Assembly (NCBI GenBank): GCA_030065235.1
Contig: JASJDC010000011.1
Span: 1 to 64,000, forward strand
Reading direction: 5' to 3'
Source of the DNA: Alphaproteobacteria bacterium
GTDB taxonomy: Bacteria; Pseudomonadota; Alphaproteobacteria; UBA8366; Aestuariispiraceae
DNA length: 64,000 nucleotides
The notes under the pieces are model-generated. The model saw only the letters and a program-made list of their open reading frames with translations, was not told the origin of the DNA and ran no database searches. Position 1 is the stretch's first letter. Each line of letters begins with the position of its first letter. Made by a program: the position numbers and the translations under genes. This document shows, piece after piece, positions 27,826 through 36,329 of the stretch.

Positions 27826-28866
27826 ATGGACGTGGGTGTGGTGGTTAATATGTCCGGGGACGCCGCGCGTCAAAATGACGACGCGGCGGCGCCGTCCTTC
27901 GACCGGATGTTCGCCTTGGTCGAAAGCGATCTGGGCCGGGTGAACCAGCATATCCTGGACCAGATGCAGAGCCCGGTGGCTCTGATTCCGCAACTGGCGG
28001 GCCATTTGATCGCGGCGGGCGGCAAACGGATCCGGCCGATGCTGACCCTGGCCGCGGCGAAACTCTGCAATTACACCGGCTCGCGCCATATCGGTCTGGC
28101 CGCGAGCGTCGAGTTCATCCACACGGCCACGCTCTTGCATGACGACGTGGTGGACGAGTCGGCCTTGCGCCGGGGCCAAGACAGCGCCAACGCGCTATGG
28201 GGCAATCAGGCCTCCGTCCTGGTCGGCGATTTTCTGTTCTCCCGCGCCTTTCAATTGATGGTCGCCGACGGCTCGCTGCCGGTCCTGAAGATCCTGTCAG
28301 ACGCCTCAGCCGTGATCGCCGAAGGCGAGGTGCTGCAGCTGACCACTGCGAACGAGCCGCAAACCTCAGAAGAAGACTATCTGCAAGTCATCAAATCGAA
28401 GACGGCGACCCTGTTCGCCGCCGCCTCCCGCGTCGGCGCCGCCGTCGCCGAACGCCCGAGCGCGGAAGACGCGGCTCTCGACTCCTACGGCATGAATTTG
28501 GGGATCGCCTTTCAGCTGATCGACGATGTGCTCGACTACTCGGCGAAACAGGCGGAGTTGGGCAAGGCCATCGGCGATGATTTCCGCGAAGGCAAAGTGA
28601 CACTGCCGATGATCCTGGCCTGGCGGCGTGGCGGCGACGAAGAACGCGCCTTCTGGCGCCGGACCGTGGCGCGGCTGGAGCAAGAGGACGGCGACCTGCA
28701 GCGCGCGATTGAGATCATGCAGAGCCGCGACGCGCTGGCCGACAGCGTCGACCGGGCCCGCCATTATGGCGCGGTCGCCCGCGACGCGCTGGGCATTTTC
28801 CCGCAGTCCGAAATCAAGGACGCGATGCTGGAGCTGATCGACTTCTGCATCACCCGCGCACACTGA
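27826..28866 (+). CDS. ispB: Polyprenyl diphosphate synthase (octaprenyl/decaprenyl type)
   Basis: It extends isoprenoid diphosphates to make the ubiquinone side chain. The first aspartate-rich motif is LLHDDVVDES and the second LIDDVLDYS, with GGKRIRPMLTL upstream, the IPP site. The residues before the first motif (VEFIHTAT) are small, allowing a long chain; the length is not readable exactly. Length 346. AAGGGG five bases before the ATG at 27826 supports that start; an ATG at 27850 is also in frame. Divergent from the coupled methyltransferase pair. Confidence 0.9.
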   Translation: MDVGVVVNMSGDAARQNDDAAAPSFDRMFALVESDLGRVNQHILDQMQSPVALIPQLAGHLIAAGGKRIRPMLTLAAAKLCNYTGSRHIGLAASVEFIHTATLLHDDVVDESALRRGQDSANALWGNQASVLVGDFLFSRAFQLMVADGSLPVLKILSDASAVIAEGEVLQLTTANEPQTSEEDYLQVIKSKTATLFAAASRVGAAVAERPSAEDAALDSYGMNLGIAFQLIDDVLDYSAKQAELGKAIGDDFREGKVTLPMILAWRRGGDEERAFWRRTVARLEQEDGDLQRAIEIMQSRDALADSVDRARHYGAVARDALGIFPQSEIKDAMLELIDFCITRAH

Positions 28867-28939
28867 GCCGCCCCCACAGGGCCTGAACGAAGGGCGTACG
28901 CGTACAGGCGAAACGAAGGGACGGCGATGGCGGAGTCCC

Positions 28940-30484
28940 CTACATCTCGATTTCGATCAGATGCGGCCCATCCTTGGCCAAACCACGCCCGATCGCGGCC
29001 GCCAGCGCTTCCATATCGCCGACACGCTCGCCGGGAACGCCGAACCCTTTCGCCAGGCTGACCCAATCGACGCGCGGCCGGTCGAGGCTGAGCATGTCGA
29101 GCGCATTGCGGCCCGGATTGCGCACTCCGACTTGGCTCATTTCGCCCTGCAAGATGGCGTAGGAGTGATTGGCGAAGACCAGGGTGATGACGTCGAGCCC
29201 TTCACGCGCCTGTGTCCAAAGCGCCTGAGCGGAATAGAGGCCGGAGCCGTCCGCCTGAAGGTTCAGCACCTTGCGGCCCGGCGCCCCGATCGCGGCGCCC
29301 GTCGCCAGGGGCGGGCCGATGCCAATGGCGCCGCCGGTGATCTGCAGCCAGTCATGCGGCGCGGCCTTGTCGGTCGCCGGGAAAAACAAACGGCCTGTGG
29401 TGATCGATTCATCGACGATCACCGCCTGATCCGGGATCATCGCCGCCAGCAGCGCCGCGATTTTATCCTGATCGATGGCGCCGACAGGGCGCGCAGGCGG
29501 ATCGTAGCGGTTTGTCGGCGGCTGAACGCCCGTCGCATCCGTCGCCTCCGCCAACAGCCGCAAGGTCTCAACCGGGTCGAAGGACGCATCGGCCAACGGC
29601 GTCACCGCGCAATCCGGCGGCAGCAGCCGGCTGGGCTTGTCGGGATAGCCGAAAAAGGCGACCGGCTCCCGCGCCCCGACAAGCACCATTCGCCGCGCGT
29701 CCGCGAAATGCGCCAAGGCGATATCCACGACATAGGGCGTTCGTGTGATCGGCGTGCGCCCGGCCCCGCGCGCGATCCGCTTGTTGGAAAGCGGGGCCAT
29801 CACGCGCGCCCCGGTTTTCGCGCCAATCTGACCGGCGAGTCGCAGCCCCTCTTCGCGCAGGGCGGCGTCACCGATGAACAGGATCGTCGATGCGCCCTCG
29901 GCCAAGAGCCGCGCCGCCGCCTCGATGGCGGCCATGGACGGGACCGGTCGGGCGGGGGGTTCAGGAACCGGCGCCGGCCCCGGCGATGGCCCCCAAGCGG
30001 CGTCCGCGGGCAGGATCAGGGTGGCGATCGCCCCCGCGCCGCTGCGGGCCGCTTGGACGGCCGCCGCGCCGTCCCGCGCCAGCGCCTCCGACCCGGCGGC
30101 CCGCCGCACCCAATCCGAGACCGGGCGGGCGATGCTCTCGATATCGGTGGTCAGCGGCGCATTATGGGCCAGATGCGCGCTGGCGTGTTCGCCGACGACA
30201 TTGACCATCGGCGACCGCGCGCGCCGGGCATTGTGGATGTTGGCGAGCCCATTCCCCAGGCCGGGCCCCAGATGCAACAGCGTCGCCGCCGGCTTGTCCG
30301 CCATCCGGGCGTAGCCGTCCGCCGCGCCGGTCACCACGGTCTCGTGCAGGCCCAGAACGCAGCGCATGTCCGGGCGCTGGTCCAACGCCGCGACGAAATG
30401 CATTTCCGACGTACCGGGATTGGCGAAACAGACCTCCACGCCGCCGGCGAGGAAGGTGTCGACCAGCGCCTGCGCGCCGTTCAT
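28940..30484 (-). CDS. Thiamine-diphosphate enzyme, acetolactate synthase-like (IlvX type)
   Basis: This 514-residue ThDP enzyme has three domains. The N-terminal PYR domain includes the catalytic Glu in GLHETVVTGAADGYAR, the central domain is nucleotide-like, and the C-terminal PP domain has the ThDP motif as QADGSGLYSAQALWT with FANHSYAIL. The usual GDG is ADG, which occurs in a subgroup often called acetolactate synthase large subunit-like. No small regulatory subunit gene is present. The reaction could be decarboxylation or ligation of a 2-oxo acid; the substrate is unknown. Confidence 0.8.
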   Translation of the reverse strand: MNGAQALVDTFLAGGVEVCFANPGTSEMHFVAALDQRPDMRCVLGLHETVVTGAADGYARMADKPAATLLHLGPGLGNGLANIHNARRARSPMVNVVGEHASAHLAHNAPLTTDIESIARPVSDWVRRAAGSEALARDGAAAVQAARSGAGAIATLILPADAAWGPSPGPAPVPEPPARPVPSMAAIEAAARLLAEGASTILFIGDAALREEGLRLAGQIGAKTGARVMAPLSNKRIARGAGRTPITRTPYVVDIALAHFADARRMVLVGAREPVAFFGYPDKPSRLLPPDCAVTPLADASFDPVETLRLLAEATDATGVQPPTNRYDPPARPVGAIDQDKIAALLAAMIPDQAVIVDESITTGRLFFPATDKAAPHDWLQITGGAIGIGPPLATGAAIGAPGRKVLNLQADGSGLYSAQALWTQAREGLDVITLVFANHSYAILQGEMSQVGVRNPGRNALDMLSLDRPRVDWVSLAKGFGVPGERVGDMEALAAAIGRGLAKDGPHLIEIEM

Positions 30485-30512
30485 CGGCTTGTTTTTCGGC
30501 TCGCTTATGGGC

Positions 30513-30947
30513 CTAGCCGTGCCCGGCGATATAGTCGCGCATCGCCTCGGTTTCGTGCTCCAGTTCGCTGATCCGGCTCTTGACCACGTCGCCGATCGAC
30601 ACGATCCCGGTCAGCTTACCGTCATTCAGCACCGGCAAATGGCGAAAACGCCCTTCGGTCATCCGGCGCATCAGGACCTCCGTCGTGTCCGCCGGCGTGC
30701 AGGTCTGCACTTTCTCGGTCATGAAGGCGGAAACCGGCTGCTCCATCGCCGCCGCGCCATGCTCGCCCATGGCGCGCACGACATCGCGTTCGGACAGGAT
30801 GCCGACCAACCCTCCAGCCGAGTCAATGACCACCGCCGCGCCGATTCTCTTCTCGCATAGGAAGGCCACCGCCGCCGTCAAGCTCATCTCCGGCGACATC
30901 GAATGAACGTCCGATCCCTTGCCCTTCAATATCGACGCGACCGTCAT
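30513..30947 (-). CDS. Tandem CBS-domain protein
   Basis: This 144-residue protein consists of two CBS domains, which usually bind adenine nucleotides. The first runs from about residue 8 (MSPEMSLTAAVAFLCEKRIGAAVVID), and the second from about residue 70 (TCTPADTTEVLMRRMTEGRFRHLPVL). LVGILSERDVVRA and LTGIVSIGDVVKSRI close each. It lies downstream of nothing obvious on the same strand. A stress or energy-sensing role is typical of the family. The ATG at 30945-30947 has a GGGGGAAGC upstream. Confidence 0.88.
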   Translation of the reverse strand: MTVASILKGKGSDVHSMSPEMSLTAAVAFLCEKRIGAAVVIDSAGGLVGILSERDVVRAMGEHGAAAMEQPVSAFMTEKVQTCTPADTTEVLMRRMTEGRFRHLPVLNDGKLTGIVSIGDVVKSRISELEHETEAMRDYIAGHG

Positions 30948-31260
30948 CGCCGCTTCCCCCTCTGATCTGTTTTTTTAGCCGACGAAGGATAACGCCGAAT
31001 CTCGCGCCAGCGCAAACCTTCGGGTCGGGGCCGCGGTCCCAAGCTGCACGCCCGACTTGGTCAAAAGCGCCGCCGCAAACGCTGTCAAAAGCGCAGCGAG
31101 CCCTTCACACTCGGGCGTAAAAAATCCCGATCCGAGAGCGCATCGGGCGGCTTGCACGCCCCTAATGGCTTGGCTATAACCGCGCGTCTTCGGCGCAGGG
31201 GCCTTCCCGCCGCTCCCTCTCAGACGCGCCCGAAGACCCCAACCGCAAGCCGGTAGGAAA
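30948..31260. other. Intergenic region with no supported gene
   Basis: These 313 bases between the CBS gene and tRNA-Pro contain no frame with convincing coding character. The only short minus-strand frame (30975-31157) is Ala/Thr-rich and has no RBS. The region must hold the tRNA-Pro promoter, but no clear -35/-10 pair stands out. Confidence 0.5.
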
Positions 31261-31337
31261 CGGAGTGTAGCTCAGTCTGGTAGAGCACTGTCTTCGGGAG
31301 GCAGGGGTCGTTGGTTCAAATCCAGCCACTCCGACCA
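31261..31337 (+). tRNA. tRNA-Pro (CGG anticodon), integration site of the island
   Basis: Acceptor CGGAGTG pairs with CACTCCG, the anticodon stem CTGTC/GGCAG has TTCGGGA in the loop (CGG), and the T arm is TTGGTTCAAATCCAG. CCA is encoded. The 3' half is repeated, with changes, at 39733-39782, consistent with a tRNA-targeting integration event. Confidence 0.96.
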
Positions 31338-31490
31338 ATCACCTTTTTGAAATACAAAGAATTTTTCTAGCCCTCGGTATTCGGCCCCCGCCTTGCCTGA
31401 GCAACAAACGAAACCGATGCTCTGTCGATGGCGAGGGATCGTCGGGCTTTGTCAAACCAATCAGTTATTATCGCGGAACCGCTTCGTCCC

Positions 31491-32858
31491 CTACGCCATG
31501 AAATCACCCGGTATCAATAAGTGAGCAAGATAGTGAAGGCTCGCTTGAAGCTGTTCCCGACTGATCGCCCCCCCCAAGCAAAGGCGGACATGCTCATCCG
31601 GCTCTTCGCCAACCGTAAAAGCGTCTGAAGGCGTTATACCCACATGGCGCCCGGCCATATTGGCGATAATGTTTGCGCGCCCCGAACCGTCCGGCAGGCG
31701 CAGCCAGACATTGAAGGCGTTCTCCGCCGCTTGAAATTCCAGACCCTCGAACGCCTTGGCCGCCATCTTCTGCCTCAGGCTTGTTTCGCTGCGCACGAAG
31801 CGACGAATGTTGTCGGCGGTTCCGTCATTGACCCATCGTGTCGCCAGGGCGATCGAAATCGGCGACGGCATGACGGTCAATGCGCGCAAGGCTTGGCCGA
31901 GCGCCAATGTGTGTTTGGGGGATGGCGTGACGGTATAGGCGAGACGGAGGCCGGCGCCGATGCACTTCGCCAGGCCCCCTATATGCCAGGTTAGGTCGGG
32001 CGCGGAGACGGCCAAAGGCGCCGGCGCCTTCGCCGGTATGAAACCGTACGCGTCGTCTTCTATCAGAGCCAAACCATGATCATTGATAACTTTTGCGATT
32101 TCCAGACGACGCGCGGTCGGCATTGTGAGGGTGGTGGGATTATGGAGAGTAGGGTTTAGGTAAAGCGCCCGGGGTTTATGTTTTTTGATCGCGGCCTGCA
32201 GGGCGCATGGCAAGAGACCATGTTCATCCTTGTCCAATCCGATAAGCTCAACGCCCATAAACTTTGAGATGCTTCGGAGCCCAGGATAGGTTATTTTTTC
32301 AGTTAACAAACAGTCCCCCCGATCGGCGATCAGCGAGAGGATCGCCGCCATCGTCGGGTGTGCGCCGGGCGTTACGGCGATTCGGTCAAGCTTAGGCACC
32401 AGACCACGCAGCGACAGCCATGTGGACGCTGCAATCTTGTCGATCTCACCGCCTAGCGTGTCTTGATACCTCAGCAGCGGAACCAGATTGGCGGACACAT
32501 AGTTCAATCCTGTCTGCATCTGTTCCAAAAGTCTTGGATCGCGCGGCTCCGGCGGCATGTTCATCGCCAAATCTTCCGCAGCATCCCGGGCTTCATCGCG
32601 CAACATGTCGGTTTTTACACTGTTCGAAACGAAGGTGCCGCGCCCGACCTGGCTGTCCAACAGGCCACGCGCTCGCGCTTCCGAATAGCCACGCGTCACG
32701 GTTGTAAAATCGATCCCTAGCTTGGCCGCGAGTTTACGTTGCGGCGGCAAACGCATGCCTGCCGCGAGTGTGCCGTTTTTGATCTCTTCCGCAATCAAAT
32801 CGGCAATCGCGAGGTAACGGGGCCGCCCGTCATCCTCCAGTACCGGGTTCCACTCCAA
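31491..32858 (-). CDS. MocR-type (GntR plus aminotransferase) regulator
   Basis: This 455-residue regulator has a winged helix at residues 15-78 (YLAIADLIAEEIKNGTLAAG, LGIDFTTVTRGYSEARARGLL, VGRGTFV) and a fold type I aminotransferase domain from about 120 to the end. The PLP lysine is probably K298 in HIGGLAKCIGAGLRLAY, and ALIEDDAYGFI supplies the Asp. It is transcribed away from the Nit1C operon, sharing a 243-base intergenic region with a palindrome, so it is the likely local regulator. MocR proteins often respond to PLP or an amino compound; the effector is unknown. Confidence 0.88.
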   Translation of the reverse strand: MEWNPVLEDDGRPRYLAIADLIAEEIKNGTLAAGMRLPPQRKLAAKLGIDFTTVTRGYSEARARGLLDSQVGRGTFVSNSVKTDMLRDEARDAAEDLAMNMPPEPRDPRLLEQMQTGLNYVSANLVPLLRYQDTLGGEIDKIAASTWLSLRGLVPKLDRIAVTPGAHPTMAAILSLIADRGDCLLTEKITYPGLRSISKFMGVELIGLDKDEHGLLPCALQAAIKKHKPRALYLNPTLHNPTTLTMPTARRLEIAKVINDHGLALIEDDAYGFIPAKAPAPLAVSAPDLTWHIGGLAKCIGAGLRLAYTVTPSPKHTLALGQALRALTVMPSPISIALATRWVNDGTADNIRRFVRSETSLRQKMAAKAFEGLEFQAAENAFNVWLRLPDGSGRANIIANMAGRHVGITPSDAFTVGEEPDEHVRLCLGGAISREQLQASLHYLAHLLIPGDFMA

Positions 32859-32907
32859 GAGAGCACCTCCTCCTCAGATAAATTGTTTCGGAATGTATGG
32901 ACTGCTG

Positions 32908-32925
32908 GATTGGAAATTGCCAATC
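32908..32925. promoter_or_regulatory. Inverted repeat between mocR and Nit1C (candidate operator)
   Basis: GATTGG (32908-32913), AAATTG, CCAATC (32920-32925) is a perfect 6-6-6 palindrome. The word TGTATGGA occurs directly before it at 32894-32901 and again at 33025-33032, giving a widely spaced direct repeat of the sort MocR dimers can bridge. The role is inferred from position only. Confidence 0.4.
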
Positions 32926-33046
32926 AAAATCTTCGAATGGTGAACATTTTTTTGTCAAAACCCGCCTAAAGAATGAGCAGATTGCGCAGCTTTTGAGCAA
33001 TTATGCCGATATTGTAAGTTTTATTGTATGGATATTGAACTGGCTA

Positions 33047-33096
33047 TTGACGCATACAAATTCGATCATAACCTGAAAGCCGAAACAACAAGGAGG
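33047..33096 (+). promoter_or_regulatory. Promoter and strong RBS for the Nit1C operon
   Basis: TTGACG at 33047-33052 and TAACCT at 33069-33074, with a 16-base spacer, form a plausible sigma70 promoter. AAGGAGG at 33090-33096 sits five bases before the ATG at 33102, the strongest RBS in the operon. Confidence 0.45.
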
Positions 33097-33101
33097 GCGC
33101 A

Positions 33102-33584
33102 ATGCCTGCAGTACAGCACGAAGCACACAAGGACGGGGACTATTTTGTCGACTATGAGGAAAAAGTCTTCGAGGACGTCAAGGCGGAGGAAGGTGAGAAG
33201 GCGCTTGTCACTTTCCACACAGTCGCTTTTGAAGGATCCATCGGACTGGTCAATATCCTGAACGCCATCCGTTTGAACCGTAAAGGGTATGAGACGTCGA
33301 TCCTACTTTATGGTCCCGGCGTAACCCTCGGCATTCAGCGTGGTTTTCCAACGTTGGGAGATGAGGCGTTTCCCGGACACCAGAACTTCGCCGCCAATTT
33401 GAAGAAATTCATGGGCGAAGGTGGAAAAGTGTATGCATGCCGATTCGCACTGCAGGCCCTCTACGGACATGGCGAACCCGCGTTGCTGCCCGGGATTACG
33501 CCGATCGCCCCGCAGGATGTGCTTGACTGCATCTTGCTGCACAAGAACGCCAACGCCGTCATCCTAGACACCTGGACGGTATAA
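33102..33584 (+). CDS. Nit1C protein, Sll0783/MSMEG_0572 family
   Basis: This 160-residue protein is the first member of the conserved nitrilase cluster Nit1C and is named in databases as a nitrogen-starvation response protein. It has the DsrE-like look of a small alpha/beta protein: [41 protein letters not shown], and [14 protein letters not shown] with one conserved-looking Cys. No enzyme activity is known to me. Its strong RBS and a hairpin just downstream suggest it is made in excess of the other products. Its position before the nitrilase is the usual Nit1C order. Confidence 0.85.
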   Translation: MPAVQHEAHKDGDYFVDYEEKVFEDVKAEEGEKALVTFHTVAFEGSIGLVNILNAIRLNRKGYETSILLYGPGVTLGIQRGFPTLGDEAFPGHQNFAANLKKFMGEGGKVYACRFALQALYGHGEPALLPGITPIAPQDVLDCILLHKNANAVILDTWTV

Positions 33585-33592
33585 ATCTCAAG

Positions 33593-33623
33593 CCGGGCCG
33601 ATGCATTGCGGCCCGGCGTTTTA
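33593..33623 (+). terminator. GC-rich hairpin inside the Nit1C operon, possible partial terminator
   Basis: GCCGGGCC (33593-33600) pairs perfectly with GGCCCGGC (33611-33618) around a 10-base loop, followed by GTTTTA. It lies between the first gene and the nitrilase gene. It may be a leaky terminator or a 3' RNA stabiliser, giving more of the first product. Confidence 0.5.
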
Positions 33624-33652
33624 CTTCGTGATACAACGTCGGCAGAGATGAA

Positions 33653-34681
33653 ATGCGAACAGATACAATAAGAGCCGCCGCCGTACAGATTTCGCCGGAT
33701 CTCAGCAGCTGCGCCGGCACTTTGGATCGTTCGTTGAACGCCATTCGCGATGCGGCAGGCAAAGGGGCGGAGTTTATTGTTTTCCCGGAAACGTTTCTTC
33801 CCTACTACCCCTATTTTTCCTTTGTCCTGCCGCCTGTACAGCAAGGCAAGCCGCATCTTGAACTTTATGCTGAGGCCGTGGCCGTGCCTTCGCCGGTTAC
33901 GGATGCGTTGGCCGACGCCGCCCGCAAAAGCAACGCGGTCGTTGTTATGGGTGTCAACGAGCGGGACCATGGGTCTCTGTACAATACCCAGCTGATCTTT
34001 GATGCATCCGGCGAGATCATCTTAAAACGGCGCAAAATCACGCCGACCTATCATGAACGGATGGTCTGGGGGCAAGGCGACGGCGCTGGTCTGAAAGTTG
34101 TTGATACAAAGGTTGGCCGCGTCGGGGCCCTCGCCTGCTGGGAACACTACAATCCACTTGCCCGCTACGCCCTCATGGCTCAGCACGAAGAGATCCACGC
34201 CGCGCATTTCCCGGGCAGCCTCGTCGGACCGATTTTCGGCGAGCAAATCGAAGTCACCATGCGCCACCACGCGCTGGAAGCCGCTTGCTTCGTCGTAAAC
34301 GCAACAGGCTGGCTGACTGAAGAACAGATCGCGTCAATTCACCCGGATCCGGCGTTGCAGAAAGGCCTGCGCGACGGGTGCATGACATGCATTATCTCGC
34401 CCGAAGGACGGCATCTCGCCGATCCCCTGACCGAGGGCGAGGGGATTCTGATCGCCGATCTCGACATGAAGCTCATCACCAAGCGCAAGCGCATGATGGA
34501 TAGTGTCGGCCACTACGCCCGACCGGAATTGTTGCATCTTGTCCACGACAACAGCCCTAAGAAGCCGCTCTTCACGCCTGAAACCCAATCAGAACAGCCG
34601 CCGGCCAACCGCCTAGCCGACCCCGAACCGGCGCCCGGCCCGTCGGCTGCGCCAATGGAGAAGGAACTGCAAATTGTCTGA
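33653..34681 (+). CDS. Nitrilase, Nit6803/Nit1 family
   Basis: This carbon-nitrogen hydrolase is the hallmark of Nit1C. The triad is Glu46 in [12 protein letters not shown], Lys128 in [16 protein letters not shown] and Cys162 in [15 protein letters not shown], with second glutamate E135. The YYPYF and [11 protein letters not shown] wording is that of Synechocystis Nit6803 and true nitrilases, not amidases. Length 342, with a C-terminal tail rich in Pro/Glu after residue 300. The last eight bases overlap the radical SAM gene. The native substrate is unknown; related clusters were linked to growth on cyanide. Confidence 0.92.
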   Translation: MRTDTIRAAAVQISPDLSSCAGTLDRSLNAIRDAAGKGAEFIVFPETFLPYYPYFSFVLPPVQQGKPHLELYAEAVAVPSPVTDALADAARKSNAVVVMGVNERDHGSLYNTQLIFDASGEIILKRRKITPTYHERMVWGQGDGAGLKVVDTKVGRVGALACWEHYNPLARYALMAQHEEIHAAHFPGSLVGPIFGEQIEVTMRHHALEAACFVVNATGWLTEEQIASIHPDPALQKGLRDGCMTCIISPEGRHLADPLTEGEGILIADLDMKLITKRKRMMDSVGHYARPELLHLVHDNSPKKPLFTPETQSEQPPANRLADPEPAPGPSAAPMEKELQIV

Positions 34682-35783
34682 TTCCAATCTCATCAACGAT
34701 TTGCAAACCCATGGGGTGCGCATCGTCGACACAACTGTCGGCCATCAAAGCCGTCGTGGCGGCGCAGGCCCTTCCGACCATAAAGCGCTTACGATCAACG
34801 GCACGACCGTCATGGTCCCGGTCCACACGGCCCCGGCGTTTGAAAGTCCTTTCCTTGTGGGGGCTCCGGACGATGGCGGCGTCGCGAGCATCACCCGGAA
34901 CGGAACCCACCTCGCAAAGGTTCGCTTTCCTGGAAGACCGAAATTCTACGATCTGAAAACGCAGGATGGCGTACCCTACAATCAGATTGCCGTGCTCCAT
35001 TCCCGGAACGTATTGGCGACAACCGTTCTGCAGACCTGCATTCGGTATGAAAGTCGCAAGAAAACGTGCAAGTTCTGCTCCATTGGTCAGAGTTTGGCCG
35101 CCGGCCGCACCATTGCGCACAAGATCCCCGAACAGCTTGCCGAGGTCGCAAAAGCCGCGGTTGAACTGGATGGCGTTGAACATATGGTCATGACCACGGG
35201 GACCCCGGCGACGAAAGACCGGGGTGCGGCTGTCATGGCGGAAAGCGCCCGCGCGATCAAAGCGGCGGTCGCCCTACCGATTCAAGGCCAGTGCGAGCCC
35301 CCAGACGATGACATCTGGCATCAACGCATGTTTGACGCGGGCGTCGATTCGCTTGGCATGCACCTTGAGGTCATTACACCTGAAGTGCGCGCGGAAATCA
35401 TGCCCGGCAAAGCGTCTGTGCCGGTTGAGAAATACTTCTCCTCGTTCGAAGCGGCGGTCAAAGTCTTTGGCTGGGGTCAGGTTTCGACCTACATCCTCGC
35501 CGGCCTGGGCGATACGGCCGAGACTATTCTCGATACTTCCCGAAAACTATGCGCCATGGGCGTCTATCCGTTCGTCGTTCCATTCGTGCCAATCTCCGGC
35601 ACACCGCTTGAAAGTCATCCTGCGCCCTCCGCTGAGTTTATGGTGTCGATCCTTCAACCCCTTGGTGAAATGATCGTTGAAGCGGGCATCAAGTCGGAAA
35701 ACGTCAAGGCCGGCTGCGCCAAATGCGGCGCCTGCTCGGCGCTGTCCACATACGAGAAGCTCAGCAAATTCAAGGCGGCATGA
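34674..35783 (+). CDS. Radical SAM protein, MSMEG_0568 family
   Basis: This 369-residue radical SAM protein of Nit1C has its iron-sulfur cysteines in [18 protein letters not shown]. That gives Cys122, Cys132 and Cys135, a CX9CX2C pattern rather than the usual CX3CX2C. The SAM-binding region then follows, with [17 protein letters not shown]. The C-terminus has CAKCGACSA, a possible second cluster site. The start is TTG at 34674, overlapping the nitrilase stop by 8 bases, with AAGGA upstream. It may modify or build the nitrilase substrate; no reaction has been shown to my knowledge. Confidence 0.87.
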   Translation: MSDSNLINDLQTHGVRIVDTTVGHQSRRGGAGPSDHKALTINGTTVMVPVHTAPAFESPFLVGAPDDGGVASITRNGTHLAKVRFPGRPKFYDLKTQDGVPYNQIAVLHSRNVLATTVLQTCIRYESRKKTCKFCSIGQSLAAGRTIAHKIPEQLAEVAKAAVELDGVEHMVMTTGTPATKDRGAAVMAESARAIKAAVALPIQGQCEPPDDDIWHQRMFDAGVDSLGMHLEVITPEVRAEIMPGKASVPVEKYFSSFEAAVKVFGWGQVSTYILAGLGDTAETILDTSRKLCAMGVYPFVVPFVPISGTPLESHPAPSAEFMVSILQPLGEMIVEAGIKSENVKAGCAKCGACSALSTYEKLSKFKAA

Positions 35784-36325
35784 TGGCGGGCGACGTTCAC
35801 TGCTTTCGGTCGCCCGGATACTACATTCGCCAGGCCGCTCAGACTTGGGAAACGCAAGGGGCTTTTGATCTTCGCCGACGTGTTTTCGTTGAAGAGCAGG
35901 GCATTTTCCAAACCGACGATCGCGATGACATTGATGATGGCGCAGCCCATCTGGTCGCCCTCTCCACCTATGCCCACGAACCGGATTCTGTCGTGGGCAC
36001 CGTCCGTGTCCACGAATCCGAACCCGGCGTTTGGTGGGGGTCGAGGCTCGCAGTTGATGACTCATTCCGAAATGTAGGGACCCTGGGCGCGGAACTGATC
36101 AGGCTGGCGGTCAGGAGCGCCAACGCCCGGGGGTGCGATAAGTTTCTGGCGTATGTGCAAATGCGAAACGTCATCCTGTTCCGCCGACTGCGCTGGAAGC
36201 CTCTCGAGGAAGTTGACTTGCATGGTGTTCCGCACATGCGCATGGCCGCCGATCTGAAATATTATCCGCCCGCAAGCGATCCACAGATCGGTTGGTATCA
36301 CAAGCCGTTCAAAGTCGCGGCTTAG
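35780..36325 (+). CDS. GNAT-family N-acetyltransferase, MSMEG_0567 family
   Basis: This 181-residue acyl-CoA-dependent transferase of Nit1C contains FDLRRRVFVEEQGIF near the start and VGTVRVHESEPGVWWGSRLAV with ELIRLAVRSANARGCDKFLAYVQ, the GNAT V-shaped strand and acetyl-CoA loop. The ATG at 35780 overlaps the preceding TGA (ATGA). In some genomes this domain is fused to the PurM-like protein; here the two are separate, only 4 bases apart. The acyl donor and acceptor are unknown. Confidence 0.87.
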   Translation: MMAGDVHCFRSPGYYIRQAAQTWETQGAFDLRRRVFVEEQGIFQTDDRDDIDDGAAHLVALSTYAHEPDSVVGTVRVHESEPGVWWGSRLAVDDSFRNVGTLGAELIRLAVRSANARGCDKFLAYVQMRNVILFRRLRWKPLEEVDLHGVPHMRMAADLKYYPPASDPQIGWYHKPFKVAA

Positions 36326-36329
36326 AGCG

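Noticed and set aside
28961-30571. Open frame of 536 codons opposite the ThDP enzyme
   Set aside because: Composition is that of an antisense shadow and the minus-strand protein is a full ThDP enzyme.
31338-33101. Search for an integrase or transposase near tRNA-Pro
   Set aside because: Only the MocR-type regulator is encoded there; no tyrosine recombinase motifs were found on either strand.
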